From the NCBI GenBank assembly GCA_025399215.1, contig MU621178.1, positions 1 through 61,199 of the forward strand: a stretch of DNA of 61,199 bases, given 5' to 3'. Of the stretch, positions 1 through 10,875 are shown piece by piece. The notes under the pieces were generated by a model. It made no database searches, had not been told where the DNA came from, and saw nothing but the letters and a program-made list of their open reading frames with translations. The stretch's first letter is position 1; each line of letters opens with the position of its first letter. The translations under genes were made by a program, and so were the position numbers. This stretch comes from Globomyces pollinis-pini. Its lineage: Eukaryota > Chytridiomycota > Chytridiomycetes > Rhizophydiales > Globomycetaceae.

Positions 1-834
1 TATCAACGTCAAAAGTTATTGCAATTATATATCCCTAGTGTTATGGTACTCTTATTCCTGTCCACTGCGTTTGCTACTGTAGTACTGTATCTGTTGAAAC
101 CAACCGTAACTGTCATACCTAATCACTCAAATCAAATAACCACTACTCAGAATACCACCAATCAAATGATTTATACGCGAACATTCGACAGCGTTGACGG
201 CACACGCAAGATTGGTGATGTCTTGAATGAAATGGAACTGGCTACTAGACTCTATTGTGATCAATACAGTCAAACACTATCGGCAAGATTGTTTTTTGAT
301 ACAATGTGTGATAAATCCAATTGTGGATTCGATCTTGGGATCGCATCTCCATTGGTTAAAGGTTTGTGTAGTTTAGGATCAATTCATTTTGATATCGCTT
401 CCAATTGGTGGTCAAGTAAAACAGTTTGTGGATGGAATGGTATCGGTTGCAATAGCGATGGGGATATCACTTCCATTAATATTCAGAATCGAAATATTTC
501 CATCTCTGGTGAATTAAAGCATTTGAACGAGTTGAAAGAGTTGGTGTTTATTGGAGATACAGACTCTATTATCAGTATTGTATCCAACACGATATTTCAA
601 ATCCCCAAACTTGAACGGATCCATATAGAGCGAACTGGATGGGTCATAGAGCTTCCTAACCAATCCATCTTGAATTCGAACGTGAAGATGATTGAATTGA
701 TAGGATTACCCAATGTGATTGGAACGTTTGACTCTATCTGTACATGGTCTCACCATGGTACATGTCATTTGGATCCTCCATCGCAGTCGATGATTGTTCC
801 TAAAACCTGCTCTTGTTTCAACTCTACTAGTTAG
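1..834 (+). CDS. LRR-type membrane protein, 5' partial
   Basis: The frame is open from the first base, so the gene probably begins outside the window and there is no convincing ATG at the edge. A short basic stretch (YQRQKLL) is followed by one hydrophobic helix at about residues 13-33, which would act as a signal-anchor, then a Thr/Asn-rich linker. The outer part holds a Cys-rich N-cap of the plant-like LRRNT_2 type (WW..KTVCGWNGIGC, roughly residues 135-150), then two or three irregular leucine-rich repeats (ITSINIQNRNISISGEL, LKHLNELKELVFIGD, IPKLERIHIERTG) and a Cys-containing C-terminus. Such short anchored LRR proteins are found in many chytrid-like fungi; ligand and role are unknown. 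An intracellular LRR is unlikely because of the paired cysteines and several N-glycosylation sequons. Confidence 0.6.
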   Translation, partial: YQRQKLLQLYIPSVMVLLFLSTAFATVVLYLLKPTVTVIPNHSNQITTTQNTTNQMIYTRTFDSVDGTRKIGDVLNEMELATRLYCDQYSQTLSARLFFDTMCDKSNCGFDLGIASPLVKGLCSLGSIHFDIASNWWSSKTVCGWNGIGCNSDGDITSINIQNRNISISGELKHLNELKELVFIGDTDSIISIVSNTIFQIPKLERIHIERTGWVIELPNQSILNSNVKMIELIGLPNVIGTFDSICTWSHHGTCHLDPPSQSMIVPKTCSCFNSTS

Positions 835-947
835 AGGTTACTACCTCCTGCATTCAACCTCAAAAATAAACTCTGATGATATTACATTTGGATATATTTT
901 ATATTTACTATTTCATTCTTTTATAATTTAGGTTTTGGTAATCAATG

Positions 948-1007
948 ACTCTTCAGTAACAAAGGATTTGAATAATTACTCTTCAGTAACAAAGGATTTG
1001 AATAATT
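948..1007. repeat. 30-bp exact tandem duplication (2 copies)
   Basis: Two identical 30-bp units (948-977 and 978-1007, beginning actcttcagtaac) lie head to tail. The unit is ten codons long and falls on the 3' end of the minus-strand Ecl1-like gene. The junction between the copies creates that gene's TAA stop. Confidence 0.95.
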
Positions 1008-1197
1008 TTCTTTCTTTACGTTGTTTTGAGATCCTGTTTGTTCTATTTCGAAAGACCAGACCAGGAAGGGAAGATGTATGAGTTGTTCTGAGTTTGGCAG
1101 TTGAATTACAAGTATTACAGTAAATGGTAGAATTCACACTTCGTTTCCCACACCCTTCGATACACCATTCCAAATCAATTCCATTCATTGCCATCAT
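976..1197 (-). CDS. Ecl1-like small zinc-binding protein
   Basis: A small basic protein with a Cys motif W-C-I-E-G-C-G-K-R then YCNTC, the spacing and flavour of fungal Ecl1-family proteins (zinc-binding, linked in yeasts to chronological lifespan and stress responses). The start is taken at the first of two adjacent ATG codons (1197, MMAMNGIDLEW); the frame is open up to 1281 without another ATG and upstream residues are Lys-rich, so an upstream exon is possible. The C-terminus KLFKSFVTEE is encoded in the second copy of a 30-bp tandem duplication, and the stop is formed at the duplication junction. Past the stop the same frame repeats LFKSFVTEE and runs on to SLITKT-stop, so the protein seems to have lost its last six residues. 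Family assignment rests on the Cys motif only. Confidence 0.5.
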   Translation of the reverse strand: MMAMNGIDLEWCIEGCGKRSVNSTIYCNTCNSTAKLRTTHTSSLPGLVFRNRTNRISKQRKERKLFKSFVTEE

Positions 1198-1408
1198 TTT
1201 TTCAATTGTTTTTTTAATTCGTTTTGTAATTCGTTTTAATCCCTTTTTATACACAAAGTGACTGGAATGACTCTTCGACACACGTCAAATATGGGATGGC
1301 ACCGAATATTCTGGAATGGTCTCCAATCAAAGTACAAACCAATGATATCAATCAACACTTGGTTCAAAAGTATTAAAAGTAATTTAAAACAGTGTTATTT
1401 TTATTCAT

Positions 1409-3398
1409 TCAACTGCTATCTTCATCTTTAGTAGCATTCTTCTTTTTCTTAACCTTCTTTGGTTGTTTAGTTTTAAGTCGCGCATTCACAAGTTGCAAAG
1501 TATGTTTCTTCAATGATTCTCGGTCTGGTACTTCACCATACTCATCATCATTTTCATCTTCATCTATTAAAAAAATGAGTTTATGGTTTAGATTAGAATA
1601 CCGTCAGCTTCAGTATCTTCGAAATCAACAGGTCTCAATTTTACACGAGTATTATGTGGTGGTAGAACTGAAGGATTGACAACTAGAATATTGATGACTT
1701 CTCCAGGTTGTTGTTGTGATTGGTTGACATCCTTTGGAGGTGCCTAACGTTAATTTTTTATAGATTACATTCACTTCTGGTAATTCTTTGTGTTGTAATG
1801 ATAAAGCTAATGATTCAATCTTCTTTACACATAATTGTAACGTTTCTGCGACTGTTTTATCTGACATGATAGGTGGTTTAACAACAGCATCTCCCTGAGG
1901 TAGTTTAGTTGATTTAAATGTATACCACTTTGACAGCTTCAAGTTTGTCTGCTAAATGTTGGACACCAGCCTTGGAATTATTCAAAATCTTGACAGTTCT
2001 TTCATATTTTAGTTTAGCTTCAACGAAAGCTTGTTCACTCTCTTTCAAATGAGTCTCAAATTCTTCAATTGTACGTTGACTTTGTAAATACTTTGTTTCT
2101 CCTGTGTATTTGAATTCTTCATTTTCTTGTTGTACTTTTCGTTTACGTTCTTTCAATTCAGCAATTTTTGCTTCATTTCCAGTCTGAAGCAATGTTAATT
2201 GTGAATGTGTTTCGCCTTGAGCTTGAAATTTGGCAATCACTTCTGAAATGTCAGATACACCTGTAGTTTCTTTAATCAATCTCATTGTTTCTTCATATTC
2301 AAATAACTTGATATTAATAATAGAAATTACTTTCTTTTCCGTTGCTTCGTCATATTGTTCATATTGATCTCCACCTCCTGCTGCATCAGCATTTAATTCA
2401 TCCATTTTCGTGACTTTTCGATCGTTCTTATCGGATACTTCTAGTTTATGTTTAACCATTTCTTTTCTTAATTGAGAATCTTTTTCACGTTGTTTTCGTT
2501 CTTCATTGATTTGTTGTTCAAATCTTGCCAATTCAGCCTGAAAGTTGTTAATATATATATAAAAACCTTTGCAACTTCTTTGGCATGGTTGGCATCTCTA
2601 GACATCATCTCTAGTTCAGAAGCATCTTGTTTCTTGATTCTAACTGTTTTTTCAAAATTGGCTAATTGATTGTCAAATGTTAATCTTTCCTCTTGCAACC
2701 TTTTCACAATTAATTCATAAGTTTTTCGAATAGATTGAGCTTCATTGTATTTGATGACAGCTTTATCTAATCGATTTTCCAACATTCGAATTTCCTTTTA
2801 CAATTTAAAGAATTGAATTTGTTACTTTAGCTTGTTGAGAATCTTTTAAATTCGATTGAACCATTTCAGATTCTCGTTTAATATCTGCCAATTGATCATA
2901 AAAACCTCTCAACATTGTTTCTTTCGATCTTGCTTCTGCCTGAAGCTCATCATACTTTTTCTGTATATCACATATCTTTTGATCAAACTTTTCCAATTCA
3001 GTCATTGAAATACGATTGGATTGAACTTCAATTTCACTCTATATATTGAGTTATTTTAAATAGAAACCTTTTTAATTCGTGCGATAGCTTCAGATAATTG
3101 TTTATTTTGTGACCGAAGGGTATTGATTTCTTCTTTATTACGTCGAATTGCCCATTGACTCGTTTCATAATATGCTTTTCTATCTCCCTCTAACATCCAA
3201 TTAACAACAAATACAGATAAACCATAGTAGATGACATGTAAATTAACAATGATTAACATCGATAATAGTCTCCATACGATTCAATTGATGGAATTGATAA
3301 AAAGAAAGGTTTGTGAATATCTTACCTAACAATTCAAATCTTAATTTCAAATCATGAAGTTCTTCATCCACAATTGTTGATTTATCGAAAGGACGCAT
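1409..3398 (-). CDS. ODAD3: Outer dynein arm docking complex subunit 3 (CCDC151/ODA10-like)
   Basis: A long coiled-coil protein needed in motile cilia to attach outer dynein arms to the doublet microtubules. Exon 1 starts MRPFDKSTIVDEELHDLK at 3398 and splices in frame to EGDRKAYYETSQW, a signature stretch of CCDC151. Further conserved blocks follow: KTYELIVKRLQEERL, MSRDANHAKEVA, TTGVSDISEVIAKFQ, SKAGVQHLADKLE. The last exons give VKLRPVDFEDTEAD and an acidic/basic tail with VPDRESLKKHTLQLV, ending at 1409. At least six short introns are needed; the first (about 140 nt) is longer than most. The gene is head to head with DRC10, another axonemal gene, with only about 200 bp between the start codons. 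IFT74 was considered but the block order fits ODAD3. Confidence 0.85.
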
Positions 3399-3604
3399 AA
3401 TTTTTCGTGTATCTAAGATTTACAATTGTAATAATATTTCCAATCAAAGCGCGTTTTTTGAAAAAGATGAGAACAAGAAAAAAAAACACGTCATTGTTTA
3501 ATTGAGATTTCAACAAAAAAATTATAGAATCAATTGTTGTATTGTTTAAAAGAACAATCCAAGAGAATAAGCAAAAGAGAAATTGATACGATAATTTGAT
3601 TCAT
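3399..3604. promoter_or_regulatory. Bidirectional promoter of two ciliary genes
   Basis: This 206-bp AT-rich spacer separates the divergent start codons of ODAD3 (3398, -) and DRC10 (3605, +). Near 3447 it contains aaagcgcgttttttg, whose core AAAGCGCGTTTT resembles an E2F/DP or MBF site. I found no convincing RFX X-box. Regulatory function is inferred from position. Confidence 0.45.
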
Positions 3605-5104
3605 ATGGCCAGTACATTTTCCAAAAATCCAATCTTACCTAGTATTCGAAACGCGAGTATTACAGATGATTCCATGAATGGAACCAATCTGGAAGATTTT
3701 TCTTATTCGAGTAAATTAACAAATGTGGAAGCACAACGAATCATGTCAGTTTTACAAGAGATTCAAAAAAAAGTTCAATTGATTGGTTTGATACCTGATA
3801 CACTTGATCGAAAAACTTCAACTGTTTTATCAGGAGATGCTCTCAACTATGTCAAGGTATTTGGGTTGATATATTGATGTTGTAAGGAATTTGGAGCATT
3901 AGAACAAAAATATAGAACGTTAGTTGAAACCAAAGGGAATGATCCTAATTCGGTAACGATATATGATTTCATTCCAATTAGTTTGAATGCAAGGAAGTTT
4001 CAAAAAACATTCGATTATTGACTAGATCTATTACTCGATATTTCTCACAAAACTCCAGTGCTTTAATGAAACTACGATTCTTAAAGTCTAGTAAAGGACC
4101 AATTATAGCACAGTTTGAACATCGATTGCAAGAGGTTAAAATGTTATTTTATGATCGATTGAAAACATCGGTTGAAGAAGAGAATCAAAAACAAGATCAA
4201 TTATCGTTAATTATTGCAAAAGAACAAAAAACTAGTGCGGAAGTGAAGGCATTAAAGGATGAATTAGAAAAGGCAAAGAAGGAAAGAAATGGTAACATCA
4301 ATAGTTGATCATGATTATAGGGGAAATCAACAAAAGAAATGATATTATCCGAAGGCTTAAAGGTTATCAACATAAGGATTAATATTAGATGAATTGAGAG
4401 AAATTAAACAACAGGCCGAAGATGCAGCTAAAAAATTAGAATCAAGATCTAAGCAAAAAGAGGATATGGATATTAGAATGTCACAAGAGAGAGTAAGATA
4501 TTCAATTCATATTTTTCATTCGACTTTACATACCATTGCATTAACAGTTTTAACAAAGAAATAGGAGAATGCATTAACAAAAGAAATTGAATTTTTAAAG
4601 AATGAACTGGAAACCCAAACAACTAATCACAGAGAAGAGGAAGCAATGGCAAGAAAGAAGAAATTCAAAATTGAATGTGAAGTTGAAAATTGGATTCACA
4701 AGTATGATCAAGATTTAGATGAGAAACAATTGGAAATTGATGATATTACAGTAAACGAAAAGGAAAACTCATTGTATAGACATTATTCTTGGAAGAAAAA
4801 TCACATTTAGATGAATTACAAAATCAATATGCTGATCTACAAAAAGAGTATGAAGCTATTTTAGAACATCGAAAGAAAGTAGAAGAAGAAAAGAAGGTGA
4901 TTTAGTTTTTATAGCTTATAACTAGAAAAAAGAGGAAGCATTAGCTAGACTTAATAGTGCTGCTATTATGATTCAAAAGATATTCCGAGGTTTTAGAGTT
5001 CGACGTGAAATTCAACGTAAAAAGGCAAGATTGATCTCTTTAATGACTCGTAGAATGAAAAGGATAAAGGAAAGGGAAAGAAGGGGGATAAGAAGAAAAA
5101 GTAA
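3605..5104 (+). CDS. DRC10: Dynein regulatory complex subunit 10 (IQCD-like)
   Basis: A subunit of the nexin-dynein regulatory complex that controls ciliary bending. The N-terminus has the DRC10 block LTNVEAQRIMSVLQEIQKK. The middle is coiled coil, and the diagnostic stretch KKKFKIECEVENWIHKYDQ lies near nt 4660-4725. A single IQ motif (AAIMIQKIFRGFRVRREIQ, about 4955-5015) should bind calmodulin or a light chain, and the protein ends in a Lys/Gly tail (KDKGKGKKGDKKKK) with the stop at 5104. To reach that tail a 29-nt intron at 5025-5053 must be removed; it begins with GC rather than GT (AAG|GCAAGA...GTAG|AAT). At least six other small introns are present. The ATG at 3605 starts MASTFSKNPILPS; an in-frame TTG at 3596 is not preferred. 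DRC9/IQCG also has an IQ motif and Lys-rich tail but matches less well. Confidence 0.85.
5025..5053 (+). other. GC-AG intron in DRC10
   Basis: This 29-nt segment starts GCAAGA and ends CGTAG. Removing it joins RREIQRKK to NEKDKGKGKKGDKKKK-stop in frame, the expected Lys/Gly tail of the family. Read through, it gives Ile/Ser/Met-containing sequence unlike the family and a different C-terminus. Confidence 0.65.
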
Positions 5105-5308
5105 TTGGGTAATACATTTTGATGAAAGATTTCCACTGTCTATTAAAGATTATTTGAGTAAACTTATTGTAATTTAATGAAGTGTTTCTTTACCGACTGA
5201 ACTGATTGGATCCTTTATGATCGTTACCCCAATAAAACAACATCATTCCATTAGGATATTCTAATAAATTTACTTGATTGCTCTACGTGATTTTCACTTT
5301 TCCACAAA

Positions 5309-6109
5309 ATGGAGAAACATTTGTTCAATTTGAAGGTAAAAAATAGGAATTTGAATCATCTACTTTCAACTCTTTCCATAATTCATTTACTGTTTTTTAA
5401 TGAGTTTTAGTTTACTGCAAAACAACTGGAAAGACAATCAAAAAAAGCTTCAAAAGATGAACAATTAGATAAAGCAAAACTAAAAAAAGTTGGAATCTTT
5501 AAAGTTAATGGTAGGCTATTGCTCAAGGGAATATGGAAGGTGCTAGAATTTATGCTGCTAATGCTATTCGAAAAAAAAATGAATCTCTAAATTTCTTAAG
5601 ATTAGCTTCTCGTATTGATGCTACTGCTTCTAGAGTTCAAACTGCTGTAACTATGAAAAAGGTATCATCTTGATTTAATTTATTGAATAGGTTTCATTAT
5701 ATAAATTAACTCTAGGTTTGTTATCAACACTGATGTTTAGGTGACATCTTCAATGACGAGTGTGGTAAAAGGAATGGAAAAAGCAATGCAATCAATGAAT
5801 CTAGAACAAATTTCTTTAGTTATGGATAAATTTGAACAACAATTTGAAGATTTAGATGTACAAACCGAATGTAACTTTTAATACTAAATCATTTATATTA
5901 TTTTAGATATGGAAAATTCAATGGGTCAAACTACAGCATTAACTACACCTGCAGATGAAGTCGATACATTGATGCAACAAGTAGCAGATGAAAATGGTTT
6001 GGAATTACAAATGGAAATGCCTGGTGCTGTTCAGACTAAACTTGGAGGAGTTAAAGAGAAACCTACTGATGAATTGGGTGAACGATTAGCTAAATTACGA
6101 TCTGGTTAA
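5309..6109 (+). CDS. CHMP1: Charged multivesicular body protein 1 (ESCRT-III; Did2/Vps46)
   Basis: An ESCRT-III accessory subunit that regulates Vps4 recruitment during multivesicular body formation and cytokinesis. Exon 1 reads MEKHLFNLK, followed by [78 protein letters not shown], and a C-terminal half ending [13 protein letters not shown]. The last residues form a typical MIM1 helix (D/E..L..RL..L+) for binding MIT domains. Full length is about 200 residues, normal for CHMP1. Four or five small introns interrupt it, for example at KLKK|AIAQG, where removal of a roughly 37-nt intron restores the family sequence. It follows DRC10 by about 200 bp on the same strand. Confidence 0.92.
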
Positions 6110-6308
6110 TAAATCCTTTGTGATATTCTTGTAGTGTGTTGATGTCTTATTCTAGTCAGGCTTCATAGTAACAGTTCACCAACCTAAAAAACACGCAGAT
6201 GAAAAAGAAACGTTCTTGATCGTATTGATAACTGTATATTAAATGAAAAACAGTATTTAAAATATATGTATGATGTGACAGTGCATGTGTTTAAATGATT
6301 GCCAAAAT

Positions 6309-8022
6309 CTAAAAGCCTTGAAAGCAACCTTCATAATCAGGCAAAACGTGTGATTTTAATGGGCTACAATTAATATTTTGCCAAACAGATTTAATAGGTA
6401 TTGGTGCAACTTCCTCTCTATTTGGATTTAATTGAAATGGTTGACTTGGAATGGTCGAATCCAACCATGGTGTACAAGTTGGTAACGGTCGAGATGAACC
6501 AAAAGTAGGTTCATCTTTGATAGTTATATGATCCCAAAATCCAACCATGAATGTAATTCTTCTGGAGTCACTATCAGGAGTGATGAGTTTCCCAGGTACA
6601 ACTCCATGTAAGTAATTGGCATCGAATATTGACAGGCGATTCTGTTTAGGAAATACTAGCCAGCCTTTATTAGCTAGATCTTGACCCAGCTTTTGGTTTG
6701 TCATTAACGTTGGGCCTAGTGTTTGTTTAGAGAATATTAAATACCTCCGACATTTTCATTTTCCGATACATATAACACAGTGGACAGTAATGGATGTCTC
6801 ACTGTACCGTTACCTTCATCTTCGCTATCATAATGCATTTGATGACCCTTTGAATGAGTGATAAGAAAGATACCATAAAATGTGGTCTGCAATGTGCCCA
6901 CCATTCAGCATATTTAATTTTCTTTGCCTTTTCTGGATATGTCTCTTTAATTAATGCAAACAAGGTCTGAATATAGTGTTCAATAAAGTTTCTTGGATTC
7001 ATGTTTAAAGGATACACATATGAAAAATAACCTATAGATATTCACGTTTAAAAAAATGGTGACAATGTACCTGTACTTTTCAGTTGATTGTAGTTGTGAA
7101 AAGACCAAAACTTTGATGATGGTTTTAAAAATTCATACATGGAGGTCAATAAATCTGCATTAAAGGTATTTTCAAAACAAGTCAAATATGATTTTGAATT
7201 CAATTCAAGTGAATCAACACTAGTTTTTTGATAATCAAGTACATGAGTTGATAATCTATGTGAATAGTTCATTTTCATTAACCATGATTTGGCATCCTTA
7301 TTTTGACTTGACTGGCAATACAAAATAATCAATTTTTGTATTGATAAATCAAAATGATCAGCTTCCATTTGTAAATATTTTTGTTCATCTGTTGTACTAT
7401 CATGGAAATCTGTTAAATACTGACCCTTTTTGATTATAATTTTCAATAGATTCATGACCATCTTCAAAATATCCATTGAATCTGCCCATGAATGAATCCA
7501 TTGGGCCATATTGTATCTAAATAGTTCATATCAACTTCATGAATACCTAACCATGATAGCCATTGGAAATTCTCTTAAAGCATTTTGGTAAGCTTCACGA
7601 ATTAAGAAATTGTTATTTGCGAGAGGGTCCTGACATTGATTAATTATGTAATAAGAAGCTAAATGATCGTATAGTAACATTTTTACATAACGTATATTTG
7701 CGAGTGAGATAGCTGTAGAAGGGATATGATTTGTGAGGATGGAATTTGATTTTTCAATGCAATTGTTTATGGTCTTTAAATTCCGGTTTGAATTTAATGA
7801 ATCCAATTCTTTGATAATCTGTTGCATTGACATTTTTCTAATTGAATTTTTTTTTTTTTTTTCAAGTTTTTGATGGTTGACAGTTTGAAATTGACAATGC
7901 CAATTGATGGATATAAAAACCAATTCATCCAATGACTTTCCTAAATGAAATCCATCAAAATATTGTTTGTTCATCCTACTTGGTTCACCAAATCTCAAAA
8001 TGGGTTTCTGTATGTCGTTCAA
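6309..8022 (-). CDS. 2-oxoglutarate/Fe(II)-dependent oxygenase-like protein
   Basis: A four- or five-exon gene. The N-terminal half is helical and unrecognised (QKPILRFGEPSRMNKQYFDG, a poly-Lys run at about 7850, TAISLANIRYVKMLLYDHL). The C-terminal part looks like a double-stranded beta-helix oxygenase. Reading through the short intron joins gives GHQMHYDSEDEGNG (candidate H-x-D iron ligands near 6835), then HPLLSTVLYVSENENVGGPT, VFPKQNRLSIFDANYLHGVV (second His) and SRRITFMVGFWDH (Arg for 2-oxoglutarate). This H-x-D...H...R order matches the prolyl-hydroxylase-like superfamily; the substrate is unknown. The ATG is unclear: the frame is open for a few codons before 8022 without an ATG, and the neighbouring divergent gene lies only 20 bp away, so either may have a further 5' exon. 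Confidence 0.6.
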
Positions 8023-8043
8023 TAAACCAACCCAGATTACATC

Positions 8044-8645
8044 TTGTTACAGTCTAATCATTCGATAAACGAATCGAAAAATCTGATTCAAGGATATAAA
8101 GGAAAATTTCAAGACGGAAACCCTAACGGAAATGTAATATTTACTTCAAAAAGCTTAAAACAACCAATGCGATACAGATTTCACCCGATTGTTAATGATA
8201 TGTACGGATTACATTTATTACGTACATCAGTATCTTCCATAAAACTAGAGATTGCAGTATTACATATGGTTGGTTCCATTGCAACATCAAGAAAAAACAA
8301 GTCGTTTGATTACATCCCAGATATAAATAAACAATTAATTATGGCAACACGTCAGCTACAAACTCCTGCCATTCTCGCAATCTATTCACCAATGGAATGT
8401 AACATCCCATCACCATTTGAAGACAGTTGTGTTCATTACGCTCAGTCACAACTTGATTGTGGTCGTCCACGAAATTATCTAAATCTTTCCTTCTTGAACA
8501 GTTAGAAAATGTCAGAGAACGACCGGATCGATTTATTAGCAGAGGTGTGGATATGGTGGACTTTGAAAGGATTTATGACTTTGAAGGACTCAGTACTGGG
8601 TTGTTGGGGACGTTCAAAATAGATCCCACTAACCGTGTATTTTAA
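8044..8645 (+). CDS. Unrecognised protein, probably two or more exons
   Basis: An open frame from about 8044 to 8505 (…GYKGKFQDGNPNGNVIF…LHMVGSIATSRKNKSFDY…) is followed in another frame by ENVRERPDRFISRGVDMVDFE to a stop at 8645. A small intron between about 8460 and 8505, ending in TTAG, would join them (for instance C-GR to NVRERPD in frame). There is no signal peptide or known motif; a 'SRKNKSFDYIPDINKQLIMA' stretch and an acidic/aromatic C-terminus are the only notable parts. The 5' end begins right after a possible acceptor (ttgttacag, 8048), so the true first exon may lie inside the 5' part of the opposite-strand oxygenase gene. I do not recognise the family. Confidence 0.4.
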
Positions 8646-8862
8646 TGGAAAGAGGGTTCGTACTCAAAATATGCAATCTAACTGGAGTGTTGTATCTATC
8701 AGTTCTATATTACCATATACCCTCTCAAAGGTCAATTGCAAATAAACTATTATAACGAGCAAAAATAATGTATTGTGAATTTGAATTGTTATCTTTTACA
8801 GTTAAATAAAATAAACAGCTTGTTCAATCAGTTACGAAAACCAATTCGTTGTGCTTGACCGT

Positions 8863-9700
8863 CTAATCTTTTAATTCTGTCACTTTTGTCACTACTATAG
8901 TTTTCTTGTTAGATTTCCAATCAGATTCTGGTTCCTGGGAAATTGGTTTTGGTTGATGAGTGGATGCCAAGATGGAGCAATAATTTTCCAAAGAAAATTC
9001 AATTTGAAATGATGTTCCCCAAACTCCCGCCAAAGCAAATATTCCAGATATCAGATATCCAACTATAGCAATTATGACCCCAAATGAAACTAGAATGAAT
9101 TATTATGAATTTACCTGTTTTTATCACGTCTCTCAATCTAGCTTGTTTCCATACATTTGAACCTAGCAAGTATGCAGAATATATAAACATCCCCAGTATA
9201 CAGCTATAATTGAACAGATTGAAGTATATTTTCATATTGTTTGTTAATCCATACCAAATAGCAGCGCAATGTCCATCATTATCTATAAAAACAACACGAT
9301 TGATACTGGAATGAGTTGCACTTGTTATGGATCCAATCAATAGTAAATACAAGAAACATCTTGTCATCAATTGAGTTCTTTTTGACAAGAATACCGTTGT
9401 TCGAAATATTAAAACCCCAATTGATAAAAATTGAAATAGAATAAAACAGATAAAATCTATCTCTTGATATAACCAACATTGACCGTTTAAATCTTTGATT
9501 GCATCCAAATTTAGAAATAGAAATAGAAACCCTTGGTTGAGGAATTGAAATATTGAAGCAACAGCTTGCGCGATATTCACCAATGAACCAAAATTTCTAT
9601 TAATTGCTTTGACGGCTTTTGCAGATACGTATATATTATGAGCACCAAGTATCAACGATAGAATTAAAACTGATTCTGTAATTTGTTTTTGAATTGACAT
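8863..9700 (-). CDS. Putative seven-helix integral membrane protein
   Basis: Exon 1 begins MSIQKQITESVLILSLILGA at an ATG (9700) and carries six hydrophobic segments. A 25-nt intron near 9090-9115 then splices ...RDVIKT to a seventh segment (SFGVIIAIVGYLISGIFALAG) and a hydrophilic tail ending VVTKVTELKD with the stop at 8863. Length is about 270 residues. The layout (seven helices, short loops, cytoplasmic tail) resembles unclassified 7TM proteins in fungi; I see no DRY, NPxxY or other GPCR signature, so a receptor role is not claimed. Without the splice the C-terminus would be a non-hydrophobic shadow. Confidence 0.6.
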
Positions 9701-10875
9701 CTAGATTGTAGATTGGATATGAGAAGGAAAAACATGTGAATTCGCGACTTTTTAAATTGTTCGTTTGTAAACGATCAATTTACAATATTGATAAGATTGG
9801 AAATATCACTGTTTCAAAGAAGAATTTGTTTTCAAAGGCATGATGAATAAAATTATTACAGTATCAAGCGCTCTTTGGGTTAATCATCTTACAAAGGATA
9901 CTACAGTATAATTGATTTGAATGTATTAAAAGTAACGATTTTTTCAACGTATTAAATCATGCCGTTATTAAATTTCATTGTCCATAATTTTTCAACAAGG
10001 TTTTTGCGTTTTTCTAAAAACTTGATTTGGATGTTCACTAATGAAAATTTAATGAGTTTAAAAATGAGAAAATAATTGTTGAACTAGCTCTTACTTGAAT
10101 TTAAAAACTATAGTGCTGACCAACTGTTTTTTATTTGAATATGGTTTAGATAAGACAGTATGTATCTAAACATGTATTGGTAGACTGCATTTTTACAATA
10201 TTAAAAAAGATAAGAATTGACCAAAGTTTGACTAGAATAATGCAACTTGAAGGTCATTTAGGCTAGATTTAGGCGAATTTACCTTATTAGGAAACCGACA
10301 TGCGTCTGTTTCATCTGCATTCGTGATTCTTTATGTCAGTTAGAGGAGACTTTATTAAAAAGTAAGCCAAAAAGAACTGAACAAGAAATTAGTTAGTAGT
10401 ATTGAATCGTATTAGTAAAGAGAGTGTCATTGAAACTGTTTGTCCGGTTATGATGTCATTTGCTTAAATCAGGGGTTGGGTTGAAACAATGGATTTCTAG
10501 TTCCATGAAACAACCGACAATCGACTAAAATACACGCGAATTCCACCCACTTTGTAGTCTATAACTAAGCATGTATTCCGGCCAATTTACTTCTGCACAA
10601 GGGAAGAACAAATGACTTTAATGTTACACTTTGTGATATCCCATCAACCCAAAGGCAAATGGCCAAAAACCCATTTGGTGGACGCCACATTGAAACCACA
10701 AAATATGGACGAACAGTCAAGGGAACTGAATACAAAAGAGGGTTATAAATACTAGATGGAAACGACAGTTGGATACTATATTAGATATCTCACCCTGGAT
10801 TAGAACCTGACGAATACCATAAAATTAAACACTTAAAATACCAATTAAACTATCCAACTACAATAATTATATTCA
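9701..10875. other. Long intergenic region with ABC-transporter promoter
   Basis: About 1.2 kb without a credible gene, the longest such stretch in the unique part of the window. It is AT-rich, with no tRNA-like or long-repeat structure that I can see. Most of it probably serves as the upstream region of the ABC transporter, with the TATA box at 10744 near its 3' end. Confidence 0.5.
10744..10751 (+). promoter_or_regulatory. TATA box of the ABC transporter gene
   Basis: A perfect TATAAATA lies 125-132 bp upstream of the transporter ATG in the only long intergenic region of this part, which fits a regulated TATA-type promoter. Confidence 0.4.

Noticed and set aside
1409..3398. IFT74 or another IFT coiled-coil protein
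   Set aside because: The EGDRKAYYE, KTYELIVKRL, GVSDI and AGVQHLADKL blocks fit ODAD3/CCDC151 better.
9279..9479. 66-codon minus-strand frame
   Set aside because: Lies in another frame inside the seven-helix protein gene.
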